Assembly (NCBI GenBank): GCA_026724425.1
Contig: JAIUCV010000001.1
Coordinates: 14,304,556 to 14,368,555, forward strand
DNA from: Erythrophleum ivorense
Taxonomy: Eukaryota > Streptophyta > Magnoliopsida > Fabales > Fabaceae
Length of the DNA: 64,000 bases
Direction of reading: 5' to 3'
The notes below the pieces were generated by a model that worked only from the letters and a program-made list of their open reading frames with translations, had not been told where the DNA came from and searched no databases. The translations under genes and the position numbers were made by a program. Shown here piece after piece: positions 36,596 through 47,268 of this stretch (its first letter is position 1; each line of letters starts with the position of its first letter).

Positions 36596-36839
36596 TTTTT
36601 CGCCTCTAAATGCCATAGCTCTAAAAGTTTTGGAGTTTTAGCGGCAAAATTACATATATTTAGGGGCGATTTTTGTCGTTGCAAAAAGTCTTTTTAGCGA
36701 CGACAATTTTTTGGCCATTAAATCTCTTTAGCAACGGCTGTAATTGCGGCGACTTAGCGACGATTACATTGTCATCGCTAAAACTATTTAGCGACGACTT
36801 CTGATGTTTTAGCGATGACTTTTGTCACCGCAAATTCCA
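36596..36839. repeat. CACTA-alpha right subterminal repeats, outer part
   Basis: Diverged TTTAGCGACGAC and GTCATCGCTAAAAC words in both orientations lead up to the right terminal repeat. Together with 33850-34103 they make about 0.5 kb, much shorter than the left array. Confidence -1.
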
Positions 36840-36854
36840 TATTTTTTTGTAGTG
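36840..36854. repeat. CACTA-alpha right terminal inverted repeat
   Basis: TATTTTTTTGTAGTG, the exact complement of the left terminus, followed directly by the duplicated TAA. Confidence -1.
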
Positions 36855-36857
36855 TAA

Positions 36858-39540
36858 GTAGTAAATTTGTGTCTCTTACGTGAAAGAGAAAAATGTTTGG
36901 GATTTAGGAAGAGAATACTTGAAATTTGGAGAGGATTAAAAGGTGTTTATTATGCACTCATGAGAATAAATATTGGTTTGTTTGGTTCTCTATTTATGTG
37001 AGTTTTTCTATATTACTAGCTTAATAGAAGAGGGTTAAGGGGAAGGTTGAGCACTAACTAGGGGACTAATTAGCATTAATTAGATTGAGGAGTTACATTT
37101 TTTTTTCATTTAGGATTCATGCTATCCTTTATTGCCATTCATGCTATGCAACCATGCTCAAATAGTAATAACTTATTTATTCATTAGTAACTTGTCTTGC
37201 CATCCTATGGTATATTTTTTGTTCAATATTAGTTTCCCAGTTGTTGCTTCACACTAGTAGTTCATGTAGCTTTCAAGGAAATTTTTTTATTCTCAAGTAA
37301 AGACTTTTCTCTAACCCTTTATATAGCAAAATCATTCTAAACTCTAAAACTCATTCCTCTTTTTTGCCCACTTTATAAAATGCAAAGCCTAGATACTTAG
37401 CTTTGGTCTAAGGGATAGTCACACGCACATGCACACACATATACAAAGGCTACTTCATGATTGTTCGCCTAGTAATAGTTGTGTTGCTTTCTCGTGTAAC
37501 CATTTCTTATTTCTACTAATTGATCACTTTTGAGATAGTTGTATGCTAGAAAAAACATGCAATGGAAGTCTAAGAGTCAAAGTATGCTTTTGCCTTTATA
37601 ACTTTGCATGTGTGAAAGTTAAGTAATCAACCTTGGAGGGGTAGCTTCTGTGTATTTCTTGTATGTATTACATGTAGGGTACATCAAATATATGGAATTA
37701 CTTATATCATCAAGGAACTATGAAGACTTTTTTTTTTTTACAATAGTATGCCCATATAAATAGCAACTAAACTATGTGATTATAAACCTTGTAACTATAA
37801 ATGCAATTGCCCTCAATAAATTAATTGTTAGACCCTTGAGAAATGCATCACAAAATATTTTCTACACTCATCAAAATGATATTTTGCTAACACTCAGTGG
37901 TTCCATTGTAGAGATTGCTTTGATTTTTCTAACCTTGATTATGGTGTGATATTTACTGAAAGATTCATTTGATATAAAATATTAAGTGCTTTTCTTAGGA
38001 ACATCAAGATGGCTAATAGGTTCAATTTTTTATGTTCAAGTGAACATTAATTGCTTTAATTTATTAACGTATATAGAGGTTATATTCTCTTCAAATTTTC
38101 TTGCATATATACTGTTTTGCTTTCTAGTTATTAATTTGGTCTTTCCTGTAATTCATAATCCATGTTTCAAGACAGTAGGTGGTAGCCATAAAAGTAGTCT
38201 TCCAAAGCCTATGGTCCAATCTAAGTTTCATAAGGGTAAATAAGTTAGGAATATCAAGGTCTTTTGCACTTTGTAATTAGCAAATGCTAGTAATACTAGA
38301 TTTTAGGTGCTTTCCTAGGATAATTCAAGTAAAATACCATGAGTTTCCAATATTCAAGATAACACTTAATAGTGGTAATATTTTGCATGAAAAGAACAAG
38401 GAGAAGATAAACTTAAGCATCATAAATTCACACTTAGGGTACCATAGGCATCATAACTGAGATTGAAAGAAAATGAGCTTATTACTAACTTCCATGGCAA
38501 CTAAAAAAAAAGGTAGCAACTTATTTGTTTACAACTTGTTCTATAATGATTTAAAATCATGTATAAGAATGTCCACAAATCAAAAGGACCTATTGGCTTG
38601 ACTACAGATCATATTCACCAAATTGAGGATTTAACTGAATGATCAAAGAAACAATTTCAACCATTGAACCAAAATGTTGAATTTAAAAAAAATCATTAAT
38701 TTATTAGAAAAAGCCAACTCTTACTGAGGTTCTATATTTGGTAATTCCATTATTGATAAGCTATACTATCTCAAGCACAAGACAATCATTCTTTGGGAAA
38801 ACCAATTTCTAGGGACATGAGTTATCTCCAAGAATGATTCTCTTGTGTTTGAGATAATGGCTTATTAGTAATGGAATCACCACTCAAATCAGTATTTCAA
38901 GGATGTGCTTCCAAAAAAGTGTTTTTATTTCCTTAAGCAGATCCGTGAAACTAAAATCAAAACATCTAATTGAAGTTGGTACTAAAATCATTTTTACTTT
39001 ATTAAGCATATCCTCAAAATATTTAGTATATAGGACAATAATTAATAAGACAACAATTTTCTCAATTTACTCTTCTCAAGTTTTGAAGTAAAATGAGAAT
39101 GAGTTCTTTAAGTTATGCTTATAAGATCATATGTTGGAATTGTATTAATGATGTATTCTCCTATGAAATTATAGTATTCATAAGCAATGTTAGTGAAACT
39201 TTAATGGATGAGAATGTCATTTTGAAATCATGGGTGTGTAGCACAAATAACTCATTCCCATTTTAGTTCAAAACCTAGGAACAGTAGTTAAAGCATGTTT
39301 GTTGTCTTATTATTTGTTGTCTCATGCATTAAGTATTTGGAGGATATGCTTCAAGAAATGGGAAGGATTTTAGTATTCTTAATTTTAATTTGGTGGAACA
39401 ATTTCAATTTCAAGAATGTGCTTCAAGAAATGAAAACAACATTATTTTCTCTAAAGTACATCATCGAAATACCAAAGTCATTCCACATTGAAATGTTCCC
39501 ACATCCTTGAAATACACCAACATCATATTACTTAGGAAGA
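36858..39540. other. Right interior of CACTA-gamma
   Basis: AT-rich DNA with no coding motif. A foldback lies at 38738-38884: GGTAATTCCATTATTGATAAG near the start is mirrored by CTTATTAGTAATGGAATCACC near the end, about 54 bp per arm. A segment near 39210 (GATGAGAATGTCATTTTGAAA) resembles the core of the next inverted repeat. Confidence -1.
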
Positions 39541-39544
39541 GATT

Positions 39545-39825
39545 TGAACTCCTTTCTTCTTCATTGACACAAAGTGGGTTACTAAATGTTTTCAACTTTG
39601 ATTTATCCTTGCCAAGTTTTCAACTTGAATGAGATCACATTCAATTAGGACACACATCATGATCTTGAGTGGTATGGACACTTTTACTGATGAGAATGCC
39701 ATTTAAGATTATGATGTATGACCTAATTGAATGCGATCTTATTTTAATTCAAAAATTGTGAAAAGTAAATCAAAATTAAGAACATTTAGTAACCCATTTA
39801 GTGTTAAAGAAGAAGAAAAAAAGTT
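39545..39825. repeat. Large imperfect inverted repeat
   Basis: Two arms of about 135 bp face each other with almost no spacer. GGGTTACTAAATGTTTTCAA and CACATTCAATTAGGACACAC on the left pair with their near complements on the right (AGAACATTTAGTAACCCA, GACCTAATTGAATGCGATC). It lies just inside the right subterminal repeats of CACTA-gamma. It could be a small foldback MITE or part of the element's own end structure. Confidence -1.
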
Positions 39826-39839
39826 TAAGTTTTTTTTTA

Positions 39840-40200
39840 AGCAATTTTTTCATTAAGGAATTAGTAAAGGATTTACCTTTGCAATTATCTCACTAAATAG
39901 CAAGGGATTTTCCCTTGTTGTTTCCTCAATAAATAGCAAGGGATTTGGCATCACAATTCCCTCGTTAAATAGTGAAAGAATTAGGAAAAAAAAATTAGCA
40001 ATCAATTTGGCAAAGGATTTTCCTCATAATTTGGCTAACAAGGGAATTTAGTGAGGGATCAAAGAGGGAAAAAGTTACCTCACTAACTAGCAACTAGTAC
40101 ATAGTGTGGGATAAGTTTCTCAATATTCCCTTGTTAAACCCTTACTGAGTTACTTTAGCAAGGGAATAACGAGGGATTTTTCCCTCACTAAATTTACAAA
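39840..40200. repeat. CACTA-gamma right subterminal repeats
   Basis: Repeated palindromic words such as CTCACTAAATAGCAAGGGAT, CCCTCGTTAAATAGTGA and TTTAGCAAGGGAATAACGAG. The same word type occurs at the left end (16245-16295, 19130-19325), which ties the two ends to one element. Confidence -1.
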
Positions 40201-40356
40201 GTTTGAAATTTCTTATAATGCTTATTGGTTGTCTTAAAGGTTATTTCCATATAAACCTTCATTTAAGATCAGTATCATTTACATTGAGTTTCCTTGCTTT
40301 TTTACTCTTTAATGCTTTATAGCCATTGAAGTGAGAGCAGTGGTTCATTAAAAAAA

Positions 40357-43040
40357 TGTCACACCCTAAATTCAAAGGTGTGACTGGCATAAAAGGCGAA
40401 CAATTTTTCCCTTTCTAAGTATAACAAAATCAGGATCCTTATTACTTAATGCTTGATACCGAAACCATTTAAAATACTATAAATCATACTTGCATTAATT
40501 GTAACTAATTACATATGGCTTTTGTAAAAAATTTAGTAGAGTCTCTCTTAAAATTTAGACCTCCTAAAATTTTTACAATCAACCCAACAAAACAATTACA
40601 TCAAGAGAGAGTTCTACTTTCAACATAGCCTACTATACATCAATTTCTAGGGGTAGGGATCCTATCTATGGTTCTAGGGAGTTACATACATACTACAGAA
40701 TGAAACCATTCATATAACGATAAACAAAATACGTCCTCGTGAACAGATGTGAGGCTCACTCAAAAACCATAGAGCAAAATAGATCTTATGCTTCTATAAA
40801 GGGGTCAGGTTCAATTATGCTATTTGAAAAGAGTATTAAAAATGAAAGAAATGAGTTTGACACTTAGTGAGTAAATAAGACTGGCTACAAATAATAAGAA
40901 TGACTTCACATTTCATTTCCATTCAAATCAATTATTCAATAATTAAAATAGTTCATATAGTGATTAATAAATTCTCCTAATAAAATCATTCATCAAATAT
41001 AATAGGAGTAGCTAATCAGTACCAAATAGATCAGATGCAGAGCATACATATTGTGAGGGAAAGTAACATAAATATTGAGCAAGTTACTAGTGAAAACTAG
41101 AATAGATCTGCATATGGTGGTCAACCACATGGGGCTAGCAAATCCCAGCTTGCTAGGGTACATATTAAAGTACATTGTGGCTAACCACTACTGCGGTTGG
41201 CTGCAAAGTCCTGAAATAGACAACTCCTCACACGACTACTTAAAATCAATCAGAGTTCTTAATCACACTCACTTTCTATTAGAGAGTATAAGCAGCTTAA
41301 ATCATCAGATATTCAAAGTTACAAAAGCTCATAAAAATTTAATTAAGACCATATGCTTAACAAAAACCCTTTCAAACTTTGAGGTGTTTTTCAACATATA
41401 GCAATACTTAATTGAGCATTTAGAAAATTAATTAATAAGGACATAAAAAGCTAAGTAAGTAATAATTAAGCAAATAATATTTCAATGAAATAAGTGAAAT
41501 GGAACTTGCATAGCATGTATAGTTGGCATTATCTACTCACCTTTTAAGATGACATAGAGAAATTTTCTTTTGTATCCTTTGCTAATTCCTTAGTAGCAAC
41601 TAGTTCTCCCAAATACCTTATAACATCAATTTACAAAGTGTTAGTACCTAATTGACCTCCAATTGCCTCATAATAAAATTCCTCTTATTTCCTTAAACAC
41701 TTAATCTTAACAAGTCTCCTAGACATGGTAACTAATTGTATCCCTATCTTTTCCTTCTAACCACTATTAACCAATACATATTTCAGTTATGAACTCCCTT
41801 GAAATTCCTAATTTTTATTATGCACCAAGGACATTTGAAACACTTCATTTTAATATAACAACAATTATATACATTAACATGTGGGTGATTTTCTATCATT
41901 ATAGAATATTAAAAAAAATTAAACAAAAACCAAAGTTTAGCAACAAAATAGAGCATGGTTTCAACTTAAGTCTTGACAATTGACTATCATTGGATTAAGA
42001 GAGAATTGCAACACACCACCATGTATATATATATATATATATATTAAAAAGGGAAGAAACCAAATTTAGTTGACAAACCAAAAGGAGAGGCATTTGATAA
42101 TCAAGGAATATACTGAACTCCAACTCATTCATATATGTGTGCATATATATATATATATATATTAGTATGTTATGTATGTATGCATGTAATTAAATGGCTG
42201 GTCCTCTACATCCCATAATCACACTACGATAGCCTATACACACGAAACACATTGCAACAGGACATTGTTCTAGAGGCATAAGGACGAAAAAGCACAACTT
42301 CAAGGAAAAGAGGCTTACATGAATAGAGCTAGAAATTCAGACACAAAATGTAGCTCACTTCCTTAACTCCCCAACCGGCAAAAGATAGTGCCCATAAGGT
42401 AGCCCAAACACCCCTTGCTCTACATTGAATTGGCCAAGAACCACAACAAAAGAAAAGGACATGCAAAACAATTTTAAAGAAGATGAAGAATGAAATGATG
42501 CACTAGTAAAAAGCAAGGAATCTAAAAACAAGATTGCAAGCACTTCCATGAACTAGAAATTGAGATTCAAACTTGAGAAGGATATGGCTCTGCATGAAGG
42601 AAAATGGCTACCAAGAGTAAGAGTGAAGCTCAGCTGCAATAGGAGAAAGGAACGCAGAAGCTGAGATAGGTCAGAGGAACCATGTTGGTGCAAAATGGGG
42701 TTGAAGAAAGGATGGTGTTAAGTGGTTATGGTCTACCTCGATTGTTTGGGAGAACATGGGTCTAGCTAGTGAAGTGTGTACTAGAAGATGAGAAAGAGAA
42801 AGACAAAAAAACTAGCTTCCAAGTTATATAAGTAAGGGTGTTTTCGATAATATAGAAAATGAGTTGGGAAGGAAAAAAAGAAACCTCTATTTAGTTGAGG
42901 CTTGAACCCGAAACAAGAGGGATGAAGATTCTCTCGGCTGCCTCTAGACCTAAGCCTCAAATTTAGTTACTCTTACTAATTAATTTTCATATATACATAC
43001 ATATATATACATATATTCATATATACATATATATATTACA
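40357..43040 (+). mobile_element. Solo LTR B (TGTCACACC family)
   Basis: It starts TGTCACACCCTAAATTC and ends in an (AT)-rich tract plus ATTACA; AAAAA flanks both sides (40352-40356 and 43041-43045). It is 2684 bp and aligns along its length with LTR A at 16301-19038, including TTTGTAAAAAATTTAG, TCAACCACATGGGGCTAG and the closing GCTGCCTCTAGACCTAAGCC region. It landed in the A-run of the CACTA-beta left terminus. No internal retrotransposon sequence adjoins it. The TSD is a homopolymer, so the CACTA-beta continuity across it is the stronger evidence. Confidence -1.
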
Positions 43041-43045
43041 AAAAA

Positions 43046-43381
43046 ATGACATTTAGTAGTAGTTTTAACTGATGCTAAAAGGTGTAATGATAGTTGTCAA
43101 AATTGTTGCCATATGTACAATTATGAGACCTTTTAATGATGGTTTTGACAACCATTGGAATAACTAACATTAAACATGAATTTTTCTAATGCCAGTTATA
43201 ATTGACATTAATTCAAGAAATTGGCAACGTTTATGACTATTGCAAAAGGTTAAAAGTCTTTGTATCTAGTTACACTATCTAATGCCCTTAATGATCGTTT
43301 TAACCATTATGAAAATTTGAGAATTTGTGTGTATCCTTTAGCATTGGTTATAAGTGATGCTAAAGATTAAAATTTGATTTC
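43046..43381. repeat. CACTA-beta left subterminal region
   Basis: Several words related to TTTTAACTGATGCTAAAAGG and GCATTGGTTATAAGTGATGC, in both orientations. Comparable words at 53580-53700 mark the other end of the same element. Confidence -1.
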
Positions 43382-43386
43382 CAATG

Positions 43387-46300
43387 TGTAACACCATACT
43401 TCTAGGACTCAATTCATACAATTCCCATGTCTCATCTTATGTTTCTTCTATGGAAACAATATAGTGGCATAGGGAGTTATGAATAAAAATGCATTTCTCT
43501 ACCAGTAAAATTTTTCTTTTGGAGTCTCGTAGGCCATATGAAAGCATCTATCACTTTCTCATACTTAAACACATGAATATAACTCATTTCCATCATCAAA
43601 TTTGCCCTACAACTCGTAGAAAGCAAAGGAGCATATGAAATCCATGTTTGCATTTTCGGCCAGGATTTCCTCTTTTCTGTCACAAATTTTGGAAAATCAT
43701 AACTAAATCTCAAAAAATCAAAAACATGCAATCTTGGTCATTTTGGAAACCTTAGGATGTCTAATTCACAGTAAAAATATTCCCAGGTCATAAAATTTAT
43801 CACATAGGACGTTTGACATCCAAAAAGCTCCAGAGTCGCTAGCGGTCTGGGCTGTGGTTCAGTTTACTGATACAAATTTCTGAAATTCATAACTAATTCT
43901 ATAAAAATCAAAATCACACAAATTTGGTCATTTTGGACATTTACAAATGTTAAATTGATACTAAAAATAATTCCAGAATGAAACCGATATGTTTAGTCAG
44001 CTGGACCCTATGGAACAGTAACCGGACTCATGGGGCGCTACTGATACTGACAATTAACTTCAAACATGCATAACTCACTGCTCAGACCTTTAAATGAGGT
44101 GATCTCGGTGGCCACAGAAAGCTTATGACCTCTAGTTTATACATGTAAAATTTTATAAGCATTTGACACCATTTGGCCATCCGATGACACAGAATTCAAA
44201 ACTGCCAGTATGAACAGTACCCATACCAGAATCCATAAAAAATCCCAACTTTGAAAATTCATCAAATATTCTCTAGGTCTTCGAAAATTATGATATTTAG
44301 CTTCCCAAAAAGATCTTAATGAGACCTAATTGCATGCCAAGTTTCAAGGCAAGACTAACTCGTTTGGCCAAAAAATAGCATAGGGTTCCATTATGGTCAA
44401 TTTTGGCTCCATATTGGGTACCAAAATTGCCAAATGGATTCCCCTTGGTCTTGGCACCTTTTGGGCAAGTTTAAAAGCATATTTTAGACTTGTGTGAGCT
44501 GCCCAAATGGTCCCAAACCTCATGCATCTCATTTTGGCCATTCAACCCACATTTATACACATTTGCATCAAACTTCCAATTTGCATAACTTGGCATTACA
44601 TACCCAAATTCATTTCTAAAGTTCATACACCATATCCATACATGTATACATCACATAATATCATATTTACATGTGTCTCAAGGGTCATGTGCCATTTACA
44701 ATTATCATATACATCATTATGGCTCAAAAAGGGTAAAAGCTAGACATATGAATGTCAATCTCTCTTCTTCAATGTTGTTGGCTCCCATTAGCATATCCAC
44801 TTAGTTCACCTAGCATGTTAAATCATTGGAGAGGAGGGGATGAGATTCAAAGAATCCCAATAGCTCATCTCCCATTCCATCGCACATAATATGTGCAAGC
44901 AAGTTTCATATATGCATGCATGGAGAAAGTAGAAATCATAAGCATTTTAAAGCAACTTTGGCATGTGAATCAATCATGCAAGACATTCAAAAGCTCACTA
45001 AGTGTTTGGATTGGCCTCACACTTCTCCTCATGGATTTTGGACTTGCCTCACCCATTCTTTAAGCACTTTGGACTCAACCATATTCTTGGGAGCCCACTT
45101 TGCTTTTGGGATACTCTTTACTTTGTCTCAACCAAGCTCAAGGGTTCTTAGCTCATCCTCACCAAAGGGAAGAGTTCTTGGCCTTTCCACACTCAAGCAA
45201 ACTCACACAAACATCATGTAATCATTTGAAAACATAATATAGCATCAAGTATCATGGCATATAAAGGCATGCTAGCATACTTTTCTTAGCTTGAAAATAC
45301 ACACACACATTCTAAAACAAGCTAAACACACATCCATGCATAAGAGAAGGTGAAGAGAGCTACCTTGCATAATTTTATACACTTTTTCCTTAGCTTTCAA
45401 GCCTCCTCTTTTAGCCACACACCCACAAGTTGGTGGAAATAGTGTCTCTTGGCCTAGACACAAATTATGGGAGCCAATTAAATTCATGAAACAATGTCTA
45501 TGGGCATGCAACTTGCTTAAACCCTAGATTACTCTATAACCTCCATTATGGTCCATATTGGCACCTAATGAAGTAACACCTCTCAAATGATTTCTAGGCC
45601 TCATTCTTTATTCTCAAATATGATTCTTGACTCCTTTTAAACCTCTTGGAGTCATCATATCATTAAAACGAAAGTCCTAACATTATGTTACTTCCTTAGG
45701 TCACAATATGGAACCTAAAGCACCAACTCATTCTCTAAGCTTCCTAAATTTTTTCCAAGGTTTCCCCTCACATTCATTCATCATATATGACTCAAAAATG
45801 GGCTTGAAATAATTTAAAACTCTCCCTAACTATGCCATCCCTACTTGGCCGAAACTTAAAGCATAAATGGGATTTCATAGCTTCTTGACTTTTCCTTGAT
45901 GGGAGAACCATTTAGGGAGGTTGTTAAGAGTTGTAGGAGGTCAAGGAAACACTTAAATAGCCAAGAGAACTCATAGATTAAATCAGTTTTTACAATCCCC
46001 TTAAATGCTCTATACTTTTCTAACTTTTAGGTTCATGACTTTCCATGGGGTTTTGTTCATTTTCATGGAGGAAGAGGCATATGGGGGACCTCTTAGGGAT
46101 CTTAGGAACTCAAGCAAACACTAATCTAAGCTAGGAAATTCATGGATCAAAACAGATTTCACAATGTCTCCATGAATCCCTCACTTTTCTATCTTGTGTT
46201 TTCATGCTTCTTTCTTTGATTTCTTTACACCTACTTGCTTCTCACACTCCAAAATCTATGAATCTCCCTTGCTAGGACCAGAATTGATCTCCCTTTGATT

Positions 46301-47254
46301 AGGCTCTATATGGGACGAAATTATCACAAGGAGGAGAAGGGAAGAAGAAGCATGGAAGATAACAAGTTACCTTGATTTCCTAGCTTTTCTCAAGAGCTCT
46401 CTTCCTTGCTTCAACTCTCTCCTTAAATTTCGAAATCTACCCCTCTATTCTAAGCTCAAAACAGAACCAAACACCTCACTAAATCCATAGGAAGAGAGGA
46501 GGAAAAGAGGGGAAGAAGTTTTCTAAAGGGAAGAGCAAAAGTTTCCATGAATTCATACCTTTCTCTTGGCTTTTCTTTTTCCCTTGAGCTTGCTCTTGTG
46601 CGCCACTCTCTCTCTCTATTTTTTGGGCAGAAACAGAGCATTTTACTCAGAGGAGCTGCTGGAACGTGGATAAGAAGAAGCCAAAAGTCACTTTATGCAA
46701 CTTTTTACTTTTGCATTTTAGTCCCTTTTCTTGGCTTTTTCATTTTAGGCTCATATCAACTCCTTTTTAAAATCTATCTTCTCCATCATATTCCTTAGGC
46801 TCTTAATCATAAGAATTTCCTTTGGAATCACTCAAAAAGGATCTGAAACCATTCCGAACTGTTCGGTCAAAGTTTTGGTCAACCTTTGCTGAAATCGCTC
46901 ACCGAAGGGGTTTCAACTGTTCTAGGGGTTCCCATGGTTTTCAGGGTCTCTGAGAACCCTGAAAAACTCAAATTTTTCATTTAAAAAGCTCTCCTATGAG
47001 TTTTCAAAATTTTTCAAAAATTACAAAAATACCCCTACTTTCTTCGGTAAATTTTCTGAGCTCTTCTGGCTTTGGTTTTTGGGTATCTCAAACCTCAAAT
47101 CCTCATTTTATAATATTTAAAATTTTATCATAATTTTAGTTGGCCCCAATTCCTTCTATTTCAAGGACTTCTTTTTATATTTGGTCTATTTCTGACGTTT
47201 ACGGAGAAACCGAACATTGCGTTTCTCACGTTTACGGAAGGACCGAATGTTACA
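43387..47254 (+). mobile_element. Solo LTR C (TGTAACACC family)
   Basis: It starts TGTAACACCATAC and ends GACCGAATGTTACA, with a perfect 5-bp duplication CAATG (43382-43386 and 47255-47259). At 3868 bp it is a very long LTR, a size known from Tekay/Del-type chromoviruses, though that assignment is inference. It aligns with LTR D in the same order: the TTACTGATACAAATTTC region, the GAAATTCATAACTAATTC region, TGCCAAGTTTCA, CTCAAAACAGAACCAA. Near the 3' end a 27-bp word with ACGTTTACGGAGAAACCGAA is repeated. Frames inside (43477, 44344, 44916, 45272, 46456) are not genes. Confidence -1.
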
Positions 47255-47268
47255 CAATGTGTTAGCAT

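Larger units (their letters stand above)
20053..36854 (+). mobile_element. CACTA-alpha (En/Spm superfamily), formerly autonomous
   Basis: The terminal inverted repeats are perfect over 15 bp: CACTACAAAAAAATA at the left and its complement at the right. A TAA duplication flanks the element (20050-20052 and 36855-36857). Inside, in order: a 2.5-kb subterminal array, a 23-bp minisatellite, a TNP2-type transposase gene, a second En/Spm-type gene, and a shorter right subterminal region. Two later insertions interrupt it, a truncated RTE LINE (about 26478-27075) and solo LTR E (34104-36595), so the original element was about 13.7 kb. Both genes carry nonsense codons, so this copy cannot move itself. 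It could still be mobilised in trans if a related active copy exists. Confidence -1.
16215..40220. mobile_element. CACTA-gamma: large nested CACTA-type element
   Basis: The left end reads CACAACAAGAATT. The reverse complement of the right end reads CATTATAAGAAATTTC, a decayed CACTA-type terminus. The flanking trinucleotide CTT occurs on both sides (16212-16214 and 40221-40223), as expected for a 3-bp CACTA duplication. Both ends share subterminal palindromic words of the type CCCTCACTAAATAGTGAGGG (16245-16295 and 19130-19325 on the left, 39840-40195 on the right). The element is interrupted by solo LTR A and by CACTA-alpha; without them it is about 4.5 kb with no coding capacity that I can see, so it was probably non-autonomous. 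The ends are degenerate, and the call rests on the combination of TSD, termini and shared subterminal motifs. Confidence -1.

Noticed and set aside
42900..42960. GGGTTCAAGCC-like word resembling a tRNA B box
   Set aside because: No A box or cloverleaf could be found nearby, and the word belongs to the LTR A/B family.
16301..43040. One giant LTR retrotransposon bounded by LTRs A and B
   Set aside because: Each LTR has its own 5-bp flanking repeat, and the interval between them holds complete CACTA ends and no gag-pol of an LTR element.
43036..43050. ATTACAAAAAAATGAC as a CACTA terminus
   Set aside because: It is the end of solo LTR B (ATTACA) joined to the A-run of CACTA-beta; the real terminus is at 40346.
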